A DNA stretch of 64,000 nt from Eriocheir sinensis (GCF_024679095.1 NW_026111183.1:716059-780058), one strand, 5' to 3'; shown: positions 1 to 13,822, counted from the first letter of the stretch. Numbers and translations: made by a program. Notes: generated from the letters alone by a model not told the origin.

Positions 1-12
1 CCCCTTTTCTGT

Positions 13-1690
<1,678 letters not shown>

Positions 1691-1908
1691 CCATAACCAT
1701 GCCTCGGAGTCCCCGCCAGGGGGGGGGGGGGCTACAAATTCCCCCAGGGAAGACTCCCCTTCTGGCTGCTGACTTAAGAGGTGTCTTGATAACTCCTCGA
1801 ACCTCTTTGTTATCAATTTCTGCAACATTCGGTCTTCGTTCTAATTTTCATTCTGTGGAACACCATCTCTCCTCCTCTAAAGCTCACCTTCTCTTCCTCA
1901 CCGACACA
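1691..1908 (+). mobile_element. Family C endonuclease N terminus, inverted relative to the adjacent 3' end
   Basis: The plus strand matches the start of the family C endonuclease region at 5945-6180. It encodes FCNIRSLRSNFHSVEHHL and LLFLTDTQ, the usual APE-endonuclease opening. It abuts the minus-strand 3' fragment head to head, so an internal segment is missing and the 5' piece is inverted. This arrangement is expected of twin priming or of a later rearrangement. Confidence 0.8.
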
Positions 1909-1909
1909 C

Positions 1910-1910
<1 letters not shown>

Positions 1911-1975
<65 letters not shown>
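1911..1975. repeat. (GA)n microsatellite, 3' flank of CR1-B copy 1
   Basis: Pure GA repeat directly joined to the 3' terminus of the minus-strand CR1-B copy that starts at 1976. Confidence 0.97.
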
Positions 1976-1977
<2 letters not shown>

Positions 1978-4900
1978 CTTACATAACCTTACATAGATAA
2001 TCAGACAACACATACACTATGGTCCTGACATGGTGGTCTTTCCTCAAATCTAAGTGAAATTATATTACTCAACTGGCACCCAAACTTTGAATTTCGCAAA
2101 GTGTCAACGATTATAAACAATATTGATTTGTCCACATTCGTACATCCATAAGTATTTTAAAACATTTGATCGGTTTTCCTCGGTGGCGACGTTTCTCAAG
2201 AGGGAACATGCTACGGGTTGAAAGCCTTTCATCATAAGGTTTGTTGCGCAAGGAGGGGATTGTTTTTGTCGCTTGACGCTCAACACCTTCTAATTTACCA
2301 ATGTTCTTTGCATGGTGGGGTGACCAAAACTGTACCGCACATTCCAAGTGAAGTCTGACTAAGCTATAGCAAAGCGGGAGTATTACATCTTTATTTTATA
2401 ATAAAAAGTTTCTTTAAATGAAGCCCAGCATTCTCTTCATTTTATTTGCTGCATCGATGCATTACTGTGAGAATTTAAGGTTTGACACGATTTTGATACC
2501 CAGGTCCCAGACGCACTGAACGCTTTTGAGTTTAACGCTACGCATTTCGTAATCGAACCTCTTATTTCTTGTTCTAACTTGAAGAATCTGGCACTTATCT
2601 ACATTAAAGGGCATCTCCCTTCTATCTGACCAAGCTGAAATTTTATGCAAGTCTTCTTGGAGACTTTGCCTGTCTTCGTCAGTGAGGACGGAGTTACCAA
2701 TCTTTGTGTCGTCTTCAAATTTTAGCAATGAGATTATTGAGTCCAACGTCCACATCGTTGATGTAAATAATAAAGATCACTGGGCCAAGACTCGAGCCCT
2801 GAGGGACACCACCAGTGACCGGCGCCCACTCTGAGTTAAATCCGTCGATCACCATTCTTTGTTGTCTGTTGCTCAACCAATCTGCGATCCACTGATGTAC
2901 TTGACCGTTAATACCTAGTTGCTTTAATTTAGAGAGATAATAATGGTGTTTATCTTTATCAAACGCTTTCTGAATATCCAAATATACTACATCCAAGAAT
3001 TTGGTTACGTCATAAACTGTGAAGATGATGTTGTAAAGGTACTGTCAGTAAGTTTGATAGGCAGGATCTCTTGTTACGGAAGCCATGTTGTGAATCCTTT
3101 ATTAATGAGTGGCTTTCAATATAACTCACAATTTTGTCTCTAATTATGTTCTCGAGTAGTTTACCTACTACTAAAGTTGGACTAGTGAGCCTGTAATTAT
3201 TCGTTAATTTTTTATCTCCTATCTTAAAAATCGGTATTACGTTAGCCTCTTTCCAATCCAAAGGGACGGCGCCTTGTCGTAAGAACATATTAAATACGGT
3301 TGTGAGAGAGGATAGTATTTCGTTCTTTTTTTTCTTTAATGTTAAAGGATATAATTATATCGTCTGGTCCTGTGCTTTTACTTTTTTTAAGGGACTGAAG
3401 AGCAATCAGTTATTTTTTTTTTACAGCTAAGGAGCTACGCTCCTGAATAGAGGTCAAAGGAGTGTCCAAAAAGAGAGATCATTTTCGGGAGGAGAGGTGT
3501 CCTGATACCCTCCTCTTGAAAGAGTTCAAGTCGTAGGCAGGAGGAAATAAAGATGAAGGAAGATTGTTCCAGAGTTTACCAGTGTGAGGGATGAAAGAGT
3601 GAAGATGCTGGTCGACTCTTGCATAAGGGGTTTGAACAGTATAGGGATGAGCATGAGTAGAAAGTCGTGTGCAGTGGGGCCGCGGGAGGGGGGGAGGCAT
3701 GCAGTTAGCAAGTTCAGAAGAGCAGTCAGCATGCAAAGATCGATAGAAGAGAGAAAGAGAGGCAACATGGCGGCGGAATTTGGGAGTTAGAAGACTATCA
3801 GTATGAGGAGGAGAGCTGATGAGACGAAGAGCCTTTGACTCCACTCTGTCAAGGAGAGCTGTGTGAGTGGACGCCCCCCCCCCCCACCCACACATGAGAT
3901 GCATACTCCATACGAGGGCGGACAAGGCCCCTGTAAATGGATAGCAACTGTGCGGGGGAGAAGAACTGGCGGAGACGGTACAGAACGCCCAGCCTCGAGG
4001 AAGCTGATTTAGTAAGAGATGAGATCTGAAGTTTCCAGTTGAGATTTTTAGTTAAGGATAGACCGAGGATGTTTAGTGTTGAAGAAGGTGATAGCTGAGT
4101 GCTGTCAAAGAATAGGGGATAGTTGTTCGGAAGATAGTGTCGAGTGGATAGGTGGAGAAACTGTGTTTTAGAGGCGTTGAAGGACACCAGGTTCCTCTTT
4201 CCCCAATCGGAAATAATAGTAAGGTCTGAGGCTAAGCGTTCTGTTGCCTCCAGCCTTGAATCGTTTAGTTCCTGTAGGGTGGGTCTTCTATTAAAAGAAG
4301 TACTTCATTAGTAGTTTTTTCAAGGTTAGGCAATGCATGCATGGGATTTACAGTAGTGTTATTGTCTTTGCTGGTGTTGGTAGTGGTGGCGGTACGACTA
4401 CTATATAATTATATCCTTTAGTAATAATACTGAGAAAAATATTTGTTTAACAAGTTTGCAAAGTGGTGGCTTTCAATCACTAATTCGCCGTCACAATTAG
4501 GGGTCCAATTCCACTCATGATCGCCTTCCTGTTGTTTATATACATGAAGAAAGATTTTAGATTATTTTCACAGTTGGCTGCAATGTTTTCTTCATATCGA
4601 CGCTTTGCCTGACATACTAATCTTTTAACTCGCCGCCTGACTTCATAGTATAGTCTAATGTTTTCGGGCGTGTTTTGTTCTTTATTTACCCTGTAAGACA
4701 ATTTTCTCTCCTTAACCGAATGTTTAATTTCGCTATTAAACCAAGGTGGGCTTTTATTAGTGTTACTTCGCTTCTCGCACAAGGGGACAAATGTGTTCTG
4801 CTGAGTGAGTAAATGATTGTTAAAGCTTAGCCAGGCTTCCACTACGTTGCCATCATCTGATAGTTTTATTTCCGTTAGTTTTTATCGGATTTCTACGAAA

Positions 4901-5255
4901 TTTGCTCTTTTGAAATTGGGCACCTTTACTTTATTTTCAGTCACTGATATTTGAGCTCCAATGTCGACGCGCACTAATCTATGACCGCAAGAATCGAGGT
5001 GTTCTCCTACCGTGACATTACTGACTAGGTTATCTTGGGTCGCTATAACAAGGTCCAGTATGTTATTTTGTCGAGTTGGTTGAGTAACCATTTGGCTTAT
5101 GTAACTTTCTTCTAAAAAATCAATCATTGTATGTGACTCGCCTTCTGTACCTAACAGGGTCGCACAGTCGATATGGGGGAGGTTAAAGTCTCCTAATATC
5201 AGTGAGTCGCTATTATTAAGTGACTGCCTTAAAACGCTGTACATTTCAACATCAT

Positions 5256-5256
<1 letters not shown>
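1976..5256 (-). mobile_element. CR1-B LINE copy 1, 5'-truncated, interrupted by family C
   Basis: On the minus strand the order is 3' tail (tandem ACATAG-type motif), RT C terminus, RT with GGVPQGSSLGPVIFIIYIND, an RT N-terminal portion (about 3290-2996), a linker domain (RVKRLVCQAKRRYEENIAANC at 4480-4842), then part of the endonuclease (LGDFNLPHIDCATL, 4882-5244). Several frameshifts and stops make it a pseudo-element. It carries a nested family C insertion (3406-4303) and is cut off inside the endonuclease by a second (GA)n array. It lies about 200 bp upstream of the astacin-gene TATA box. By alignment in my head, copy 48546-51668 is colinear with it. Confidence 0.92.
3406..4303 (-). mobile_element. 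Family C LINE 3' fragment nested in CR1-B copy 1
   Basis: The minus strand has RT C-terminal blocks MSFNASKTQFLHLSTRHY (4187-3849), LVRPRMEYASHVWV and SSELANCMPP, then the family C 3' UTR. CR1-B sequence resumes on both sides (compare 50090-50220), which places this insertion inside CR1-B. It must therefore be younger than the CR1-B insertion. Confidence 0.88.

Positions 5257-5316
<60 letters not shown>
5257..5316. repeat. (GA)n microsatellite, 5' flank of CR1-B copy 1
   Basis: Pure GA array at the 5'-truncation point of CR1-B copy 1. Together with 1911-1975 it brackets the element. Confidence 0.97.
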
Positions 5317-5318
<2 letters not shown>

Positions 5319-5452
5319 AAACTTAGTCTTTCGGTTCAAGGTCTTGAACGAATTAAAAATGCAGACACGTTTCTGAATTTGAATCCGTGGAATTGATGGC
5401 GGGAGTGTGCGTGCCGGGGGGCGAGGGTATCGGGGAGGGACAACTCCATGGC

Positions 5453-5460
5453 TATATAAT
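5453..5460 (+). promoter_or_regulatory. TATA box of the astacin-like gene
   Basis: A TATATAAT motif lies 62 bp upstream of the signal-peptide ATG at 5515. With normal TATA spacing, transcription would start near 5483 and give a 5' UTR of about 30 nt. The stretch between the GA array (5316) and this box is unique sequence and probably the proximal promoter. This is inference from spacing; no start site has been measured. Confidence 0.65.
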
Positions 5461-5514
5461 GACAGGCTGAGAGCTGGATGACACCATTCCTCTTCCGGGG
5501 GTCGTTAGGAGAAG

Positions 5515-5577
5515 ATGGGCAGTCACATGTACTGGCTGGCATTTGCCTTCTGCACCCTCGCTCTTGCTTCCGCGAAG
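5515..5577 (+). CDS. Astacin-like gene exon 1: signal peptide
   Basis: The ATG at 5515 opens a 21-codon exon. It encodes a typical secretory signal: short polar start, hydrophobic core WLAFAFCTLALA, small residues SA before the end. It ends AAG followed by a GTAAGT donor, phase 0. The reading joins in frame to each of the 36-nt exon 2 copies and then to exon 3. The TATA box 62 bp upstream supports this start. Confidence 0.82.
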
Positions 5578-5581
5578 GTAA

Positions 5582-5689
<108 letters not shown>

Positions 5690-5944
5690 GTATGCACTGT
5701 GAGTACGTAGGAAAACCCCCACCGAAACAGGAGTATGCCACTCTCGATGAGTTATTTACGGGAATCGAGGAGGGTGCTGCAACCCACCAAAGACTCTTCC
5801 TGTCTCCTTTCTTTCGGTTTCCCAGTTGTCTCATCAACACCAGAGATTAGTTCAGAATGCTCTCTAAGGACAAATCCTCTTACTATCCACTTAACACTAC
5901 ATACATGAAGCAACGCATACCATTTCTTATTTTTTTTCAAAATT

Positions 5945-8900
5945 TATGATTGCTTCACTAGAAAATGCCTCAGAGTTCCCGTTTAGAGGGGGGGAGCACA
6001 AATGCCCCCGAGAGGACTCCCCTTTTGGCTTTCGATCTGAGAGGCGTCTTGATAGCTCCTCTTTTTTTTATATATCAACTTCTGCAACATTCGCAGTCCT
6101 CGTTCCAATTTTCATTCTGTGGAGCATCATCTCTCCTCCTGTAAACCTCACCTTCTCTTCCTCACCGAGACACAGATCTTGGCGGCTACTGACAGTAATC
6201 TCTACTCTGTTAATACTATCTCTATCCCAAATTTCAATCCGAAGCTGGATGTTGTGTCTACGTACGCAACGACATCACGTGCTCTCGTGATGACCTAGAC
6301 TTCATAATTTTCCATCATCTGGCTAAGACTTCATTGTCACTATTACTAAATAAATTTGTGCGGTTTATTTCTCAATTAACTGTATCAAGTATGTAAAATT
6401 CTTTGACCACTTGAACTCTTAAGTGGAACACATCTTGACTCTGTCTCCCTTCGTTTAAATCTCCATCTTAGGAGATTTCAATGTTCACCACCAGCTTTGA
6501 CTTTCATCTTCTTTCACTGACCAGCCTGGTGAACAAGCCTACAACTTTGCTTTCCTCAACGATCTAGAGCAGTTGGTTCAGCACCCTACACGTATTCCCA
6601 ACCGTCTTGGAGACAGGCCCAACATACTAGACCTCTTCCTTACCTCTAACCCTTCTACTTACTCTGTCAAACTGTTCTCTCCGTTGGGCTCCTCCGATCA
6701 CAACCTTATTTCTGTATCCTGTCCTATCGCTTCTGTACACCCTCTGGACTCACCGAAGAGACGATGGCTCTGGCATTTTGCTTCAGCTCGGTGGGACGAC
6801 CTGAGGATGAACTTCTTATATTTACTGTGGAGTGATTACTGCTTCCAGGAGAGAGACCCCTCTGTGTGTGCCCAGCGCATCACAGAGGTGATTGTCTCTG
6901 GAATGGAGGCACACATTCCATGTACTTTCTCTACTCCCCATGCTAAAAAGCCTTGGTTTAATCACGCTTATTCTGGTGCTGTCAAAGATAGAGAGGCAGC
7001 TCACAAAAGATACCAGAGCCTTCGCACTCCTGCTAACCATAATTTTTATATTCTGCCCGGAACCGTGCAAAATCTATTCTTCGACTTACCAAAACCTCTT
7101 TCATAAATAGAAAATGTCAAAACCTTGCTTTTTTCTAATTCTTCCCGGGACTACTGGCACCTAGCCAAAAATATATCCTCCAATTTCACTTCTTCATCTT
7201 TCCCTCCTCTCTTTAACCCTGACGGCAGCACCGCCGTCTCATCTGTCTCTAAAGCTGAACTCTTTTTCTCAAACTTTCTGTAAAAAGCCCACTTTGAACG
7301 ATTCTGGGCATATTCCTCCTACTCATCCCCCCTATGACTCCTTTATGCCTTTTATTAAGATTCTTAAGAACGATGTTTTCTATGCCCTCTCTGGCCTCAA
7401 CTCTCAGAAGGCTTACGGACCTGATGGAGTGCCTCCTATTGTCCTTAACAATTGTGCCTCCGTGCTGACACCCTGCCTGGTCAAACTCTTTCGCCTCTGC
7501 CTATCAACATCTACCATTCCTTCCTGCTGGAAGTACGCCTTCATACAGTCTGTGCCTAAAAAGGGTGACCGTTCCAATCCCTCAAACTACCGCCCTATAG
7601 CTTTACTTTCCTGTCTATCTAAAGCTTTTGAATCAATCCTTAACCGGATGATTCAAAAGCATCTTTCCACTTCTGACCTTCTATCTGATTGCCAATATGG
7701 GTTCCGCAAGGGGCGTTCTACTGGCGATCTTCTTACTCTCTTAACTGACTCTTGGTCATCCTCTTTTAGCCGTTTCGGTGAAACTTTCTCTGTTGCGCTA
7801 GACATATCGAAAGCTTTCGATAGTGTCTGGCACAAGTCTTTGCTTTCTAAACTGCCCTCTTTCAGATTCTATCCTTCTCTCTGTTCCTTTATCTCCAGCT
7901 TCCTTTCCGGAAGTTCTATCTCCGCTGTGGTAGATGGTCACTGTTTTTCCACTAAACCTATCAACAGTGGTGTTCCGCAGGCCTCTGTCCTATCACCCAC
8001 TCTCTTCCTGTTATTCATCAATGATCTTCTTTCCATAACAAACTGTCCTATTCATTCATACGCCGACGACTCCACTCTGCATTATTCAATTTCTTTCAAC
8101 AGAAGACCTTCTCGACAGGAATTTTAAGACTCCAGGCTGGAGGCTGCAGAACGCTTAACCTCCGACCTTGCTATCATTTCCGATTCGGGTAAAATGAACC
8201 TTGTGTCCTTCAATGCCTCAAAAACCCAATTTTCCCACCTATCAACTTGACACAATCTTCCAAACACCTATCCCCTATTCTTCAACAACACTCAGCTGTT
8301 ATCATCTTCACCACTAAATATCCTCGGTCTGCCCTTAGCTCAAAATCTTAAATGGAAACTTTACATCTCCTCTCACTAAATCAGCCTCCTCGAGGTTGGG
8401 CGCTCTGTATCGTCTCCGCCAGTTCTTCTCCGCCACACCAATGCTATCCATTTATTGGGGCCTTGTCCGCCCTTGCATGGAGTATGCATCTCGCGTGAGA
8501 GGGTGGTTTGACTCGCACAGCTCTCCTGGACTGAGTGGAGTCGAAGGCTCTTCGTCTCATCAGCTCTCCTTCTCCTACTGACAACCTTCTACCTCTTAAA
8601 TTCCGCCGCCATGTTGCCTCTCTTTCTGTCTTCTATCGATATTTTCATGCTGACTGCTCTTCTGAACTTGCTAACTGCATGCCTTCCCCGCTTCCGCGGC
8701 CCCGCTGCACACGACTCATCCCTATACTGCTCATCCCTATGCTGTCCAAACCCCTTGTGCAAGAGTTAACCAGCATCTCCATTCTTTCATCCCCTTTACT
8801 GGTAAACTCTGGAACAGTCTTCCTTTGTCTGTATATCCTCCTGCCTATGACTTGACCTTTTTCAAGAAAAGTGTATCAGGACACCTCTCCACCCGAAATT

Positions 8901-9025
8901 GACCTCTCTTTTGGCTACTTTTTACTTTTATCTTTTATGGGAGCGGCGAGTAGCGGGCTTTTTTTTTGGTACTCTTTTTGTTGCCCTTGAGCCGTGTCCT
9001 TTGATGTAAAAAACAAACAAACAAA
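5945..9025 (+). mobile_element. Family C LINE, longest copy (endonuclease + RT + 3' UTR)
   Basis: The plus strand carries, in order, degraded APE-endonuclease sequence (5945-6760; [18 protein letters not shown] and [10 protein letters not shown]), a linker, the RT (7294-8127), the RT C terminus (8396-8900) and the 3' UTR with the AGCGGGCTTTTTTT block. It ends in an (AAAC)n tail at 9008-9030. Frames are broken several times, so it is inactive. The clade is I/Jockey-like; an exact assignment would need a tree. It lies in the sense direction within intron 1 of the astacin gene. Confidence 0.92.
7294..8127 (+). pseudogene. Family C reverse transcriptase domain (broken)
   Basis: A 277-codon open stretch holds most RT motifs: YGPDGVPPIVL, SNYRPIALLSCLSKAFE, QYGFRKGRSTGDLL, the ALDISKAFDSVWH catalytic block, SGVPQASVLSPTLFLLFINDL and the YADDSTLHY active-site box with both aspartates. 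It stops after the YADD box (RRPSRQEF) by a frame change. The remaining RT thumb and C terminus continue in other frames to 8900. A cellular protein is not expected from it. Confidence 0.93.
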
Positions 9026-9044
9026 CAAACGAATAAGTGTAGGA

Positions 9045-9420
9045 TAAGCCTGGGGGAAAAGAGTATTGAGTTTAAATATTTAAGGACACTTTTATATACG
9101 CATGTTTCTTGTGGGTATGGAAGGTGAGGTGAGGGAAAGAGCAGGGAAGGGCAGATAGGTAGTAGTGTATTGGGGAGAGTTATGAGAGGAAACAGTATGA
9201 GCATGGGGGTACAAAAGTGAATAGGTAACAGTATTATCCTGTCAACCCTGTCATATGGATCAGAGACATGGAATGCAGCACAACAATCAAGAATACGTGC
9301 AGTGGACATGAGTTATACAAGAGGTGCATGTAGTGGGTCTGGATGGGATGGAGAAACTAATGAAAGTGTATGAAGGAAAAGAGAGAGGGAGGGACGGGTA
9401 CCTAGGAAGGACGCGTAATG
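9045..9420 (+). mobile_element. LINE fragment (family D), RT C-terminal remnant
   Basis: The plus strand near 9225-9330 reads ILSTLSYGSETWNAAQQSRIRAVDM, the conserved LTYGSETW block of RTE/Jockey-type RT C termini. A likely downstream piece of the same kind of element appears at 10640-10925. Degraded, with no open frame. Confidence 0.6.
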
Positions 9421-9576
9421 TACGTGTACCTAAATATAATATAAAATAAATATAAATATAATATAATTTAATTTAATTTAATCAGCCATGGGGGTACGTA
9501 ACAGCAGGAGAAGTATTAAAGGGTACAATGGGCGAAAAAGTTTGGACAGCACTGATATAAAAAATCAAAGATTTCT

Positions 9577-10223
<647 letters not shown>

Positions 10224-10246
10224 CACTGACTCTTTCTTTCCAACAG

Positions 10247-10282
10247 GACGAGGAGCGCGCGGCGACTCCAATCATTCTTGAC
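10247..10282 (+). CDS. Astacin-like gene exon 2, copy a (36-nt micro-exon)
   Basis: A pyrimidine-rich tract and CAACAG acceptor precede 36 nt encoding [12 protein letters not shown], followed by a perfect GTAAGTAC donor. Phase is 0 at both ends, so it joins exon 1 (ending AAG) and exon 3 (starting GGA) without a frame change. The peptide would sit at the start of the propeptide, residues 22-33. Copies b and c encode the same peptide and differ only by a synonymous CGC/CGT. Which copy or copies enter the mRNA cannot be told from DNA. Confidence 0.72.
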
Positions 10283-10330
10283 GTAAGTACAGAATCAATA
10301 TTTTAACTTTTTTTAAGTGCTCCTTTTATT

Positions 10331-10636
10331 ACTTGGGACTTCAGGTCTCCTGGGCCAAGACCAAGGTACAGGTGTTTGGAGGCTTGCTACATGAAGCAGT
10401 ACAGTCTGTTCATGCGTGTGGCGAGGACATTGAGATCGCGGAAAAGCTCACATATCTTGGTGGAGTAATTCAGAACAACGGTGAGTCTCGCCAGGAAGTC
10501 TTGCGGCTGATCGGCCTGGCCCACGGTGTTATGGACTCGCTCAGCAGGAGTGTATGGCGTTGATGACATCTGTATACATAGAAGGACAAAGCTCCCAATC
10601 TTCCAATCCTTTGTGCTCCCTGTCATTTCCTAAGGC
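10331..10636 (+). mobile_element. RTE-like LINE fragment in intron after exon 2a
   Basis: The plus strand reads LGLQVSWAKTKVQVFGG, EKLTYLGGVIQNNG and RQEVLRLIGLAHGVMDSLS. These are the RTE-clade RT C-terminal blocks. It begins 48 bp after the exon 2a donor, at the same point as the copies after exons 2b and 2c, so it was in the intron before the exon was multiplied. Confidence 0.88.
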
Positions 10637-10639
10637 TGT

Positions 10640-10925
10640 GAGACATGAATTTTAGAGTGGTCGAGTGAGTGAAGCGTGGTGCGCTGAGACGGTTTGGACA
10701 CGTGATGAGCATGGAGGAGAGTTAATTTGTGAAGAGAGTTTATGAGGGAAAGATTGAGGGAAGAGGTGTCAGGGAGAGAACACCTGTGAAGTGGATCAAT
10801 AGGGTGAGCGAGCACTGGAGCAAGATTAGGAAGTAGCAGGATGGAATGTGCCGAGAGGGAGTGCCAGAACAGGGAGACACTTCTGCCGCGGCCACCCCCT
10901 GGAGGGATCAGGGCGTCGGAGATAC
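10640..10925 (+). mobile_element. LINE fragment (family D) C terminus
   Basis: The plus strand encodes RFGHVMSMEE, VYEGKIEGRGVRERTPVKWINRV and later PEQGDTSAAATP, a degraded endonuclease/RT-type C terminus. It probably belongs with the fragment at 9045-9420. Confidence 0.55.
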
Positions 10926-11054
10926 AGATAGAACAGATAGACGATATGAAATTATTTATGAAATTGTGTTAGAGGGAACAAAACGCTACTGACAATAGGG
11001 AAATGCACTATTGGACGTGGCGCTGCTGTCAGTTCTGGTGCAGATGTCCTGGAC

Positions 11055-11058
<4 letters not shown>

Positions 11059-11131
<73 letters not shown>

Positions 11132-11394
11132 CGGTTTATTGCATGAAGCACCAGGCAGCCCTAGAGCTGAAAATATACATCAATGGAAAATTAAATGAAA
11201 TGAATGAGACAAATGAACAAAGTAGCATGATTGAAAATAAAAAGGAAAATAGAAATAACAATAATAGCAGTAATCATAGTAAAGTTAATAATAATAATCA
11301 TGATAATAATAATGATAAGAATAATAGTAATCATAATCCTAATAATATTCATAATAATAATGATGATGATGGCATCTTGTCCTTACATCTGTAA
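11059..11394. repeat. (AAT)n microsatellite with shared flank
   Basis: Pure AAT repeats to 11130, then a CGGTTTATT motif and an AGAGCTGAAAATATACAT motif, then degenerate AAT/AAC-rich sequence. The same AAT plus CGGTTTATT plus GAGCTGAAAATATACAT order occurs at 17011-17150. It is probably the 3' end of an unidentified retroelement whose tail is AAT. Confidence 0.75.
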
Positions 11395-11467
11395 TATGTG
11401 GCAACATTAAAAACATGCAGCGCGCTGAACGTGTCATCAGTACTTTTCAGTATGTGGTTGTACCTGT

Positions 11468-13344
11468 GTCTCCGTGGTTATGTTCCCTTGTGTGTGCGGG
11501 GGAAGGGGGGGTTATGTTCCCTTGTGTGTGCGGGGGAAGGGGAGGTTATGTTCCCTTGTGTGTGCGGGGGAAGGGGAGGTTATGTTCCCTTGTGTGTGCG
11601 GGGGAAGGGGAGGTTATGTTCACTTGTGTGTGCGGGAAGGGAGGTTATGTTCCTGTGTGTGCAGGGGAAGGAGGTTATGTATGTTCCTTGTGTGTGCGGG
11701 GAAGGGAGGTTATGTTCCTTGTGTGTGCGGGGAAGGAGGTTATGTTCCTTGTGTGTGCCGGGGAAGGGGGTTATGTTCCCTTGTGTGTGCGGGGGAAGGG
11801 GCGGTTATGTTCCCTTGTGTGTGCGGGGGAAGGGGAGGTTATGTTCCCTTGATGTAATGTGTATATTATAATGTACATGTGTATGTATGACTGTACGGGT
11901 GTCGCCACACGTACAGTCATACATACACATGTACATTATAATATACACATTACATCTTGTGTGTGGGGAAGGTGTTCCCTTGTGTGTGCGGGGAAGGGGT
12001 TATGTTCCTTGTGTGTGCAGGGAAGGGGGTTATGTTCCTTGTGTGTGCAGGGGAAGGGGTTATGTTTCCTTGTGTGTGGGTTATGTTCCCTTGTGTGTGC
12101 GGGGGAAGGGGATGTTATGTTCCCTTGTGTGTGCGGGGGAAGGGGTGTAATTTTCCCTTGTGTGTGAGGGGGAAGGGGGGGTTATGTTCCCTTGTGTGTG
12201 CGGGGGAAGGGGGGTTATGTTCCCTGTGTGTGCAGGGAAGGGGGTTATGTTCCCTTGTGTGTGTTATGTTTCCTTGTGTGTGGGGGAAGGGGAGGTTATG
12301 TTCCCTTGTGGGGGCGGGGGAAGGGGATGTTTTGTGCCCTTGTGTGTGCGGGGGAAGGGGGGTTATGTTCCCTTGTGTGTGCGGGGAAGGAGGTTATGTT
12401 TCCTTGTGTGTGCGGGGAAGGAGGTTATGTTCCCTTGTGTGTGTGTGCGGGGGAAGGGGGGGTTATGTTCCCTTGTGTGCGGGGGAAGGGAGGTTATGTT
12501 CCCTTGTGTGTGCAGGGGAAGGAGGTTATGTTCCCTTGTGTGCAGGGGAAGGGTAGGTTATGTTCCCTTTTGTGTGCGGGGGAAGGGGAGGTTATGTTCC
12601 CTTGTGTGTGCGGGAGAAGGGGAGGTTATGTTCCCTTGGGTGTGCAGGGAGAAGGTTATGTTCCCTTGTGTGTGCGGGGAAGGGGAGGTTATGTTCCCTT
12701 GTGTGTGCAGGGAAGGGGGTTATGTTCCCTTGTGTGTGCAGGGGAAGGTGGGGCTATGTTCCCTTGTGTGTGCAGGGGAAGGGGGGGTTATGTTCCCTTG
12801 TGTGTGCGGGGGAAGGGGGGGTTATGTTCCCTTGTGTGTGCGGGGGAAGGGGAGGTTATGTTTCCTTGTGTGTGCGGGGGAAGGGGAGGTTATGTTCCCT
12901 TGTGTGTGCGGGGGAAGGGGCGGTTATGTTCCCTTGTGTGTGCTGGGAAGGGGTGTGTGTGTGTGCAGGGGAAGGGGGTTATGTTCCCTGTGTGTGTGGG
13001 GAAGGGGGTTATGTTCCCTTGTGTGTGGGGGAAGGGGTTATGTTCCTTGTGTGTGATGGGGAAGGGGAGGTTATGTTCCCTTGTGTGTGCGGGGGAAGGG
13101 GAGGTTATGTTCCCTTGTGTGTGCGGGGGAAGGGGAGGTTATGTTCCCTTGTGTGTGCGGGGGAAGGGGGGGTTATGTTCCCTTGTGTGTGCGGGGGAAG
13201 GGGGGGTTATGTTCCCTTGTGTGTGCGGGGGAAGGGGAGGTTATGTTCCCTTGTGTGTGCGGGGGAAGGGGGGGTTATGTTCCCTTGTGTGTGCGGGGGA
13301 AGGGGAGGTTATGTTCCCTTGTGTGTGCGGGGGAAGGGGGGCAT
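11468..13344. repeat. 34-bp GT/G-rich minisatellite
   Basis: Tandem units of GTTATGTTCCCTTGTGTGTG plus CGGGGGAAGGGGAG, mostly 34 bp and often shortened by a few bases, about 55 units. Because 34 is one more than a multiple of three and no unit contains a stop, all three plus frames stay open for hundreds of codons. Those ORFs are artefacts. A hairpin insert (11851-11956) interrupts the array. It lies in the intron between exon 2 copies a and b. Confidence 0.96.
11851..11956. repeat. Perfect 47-bp inverted repeat (hairpin) inside the minisatellite
   Basis: Positions 11851-11897 and 11910-11956 are exact reverse complements, with a 12-nt spacer between them. The arm starts GATGTAATGTG and is unrelated to the minisatellite unit. 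It could form a long cruciform or an RNA hairpin. Confidence 0.97.
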
Positions 13345-13394
13345 GCATGCACTCTTGCCTGTTTTTATTGCCTATTTACATATTTTTAGTAATG

Positions 13395-13697
13395 AGTCCG
13401 GTTCGGTCGGGTTTCTTGATGGGTCCTGATGGTCGGCCCCAGCCCGTTGTGGCGCAGGCAAGTGTTTATGTGGCGCCATCTTGCTTGGCTCATGCTGCCC
13501 CCCGGAGCTCATCAATGGCCCAAACCTTTAGAGAGATAATCTAGAGTCCGTGTTGATAGGTGGTCTTCTGGACAGCATGTGGGTACCTTTAGGCCACTCG
13601 ACGGCGGCTGAAAAATCCCAGCTTGTGGCACCGGACGGGGCACGAACCCTCGTCGTCCTGGACGCGGCGCCGTCACGCTAACCACTCAGCCGCCGCC
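13395..13697 (-). mobile_element. SINE-B (tRNA-derived), minus
   Basis: Read on the minus strand: a tRNA-like head with a GTGGCTGAGTGG-type A box and a degraded B box, a central CCACCTATCAACACGGACTC-type body, and a tail module with CCGACCATCAGGACCC. At least ten copies share this order in the window. Confidence 0.85.
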
Positions 13698-13703
13698 ATC
13701 CTG

Positions 13704-13816
13704 GACATTACTGACTAGATTACCTTGAGTTGCTCTAACAAGGTGTTATGTGTTATATAGTCGAGTTGGTTCAGTAACCATGTAACTTAAGTATTTATCC
13801 TCGAAAATATCAAGCA

Positions 13817-13822
<6 letters not shown>
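13704..13822 (-). mobile_element. CR1-B endonuclease fragment
   Basis: Corresponds to 50823-50935 in the long CR1-B copy (LxTEPTRLYNT region on the minus strand). It is cut at ATTCTG, where a GT array begins. Confidence 0.8.

Noticed and set aside
11398..13544. Long overlapping ORFs (up to 450 codons) rich in Cys, Gly and Val
   Set aside because: They are the three frames of a 34-bp minisatellite without stops. No start context, splice partners or protein-like variation.
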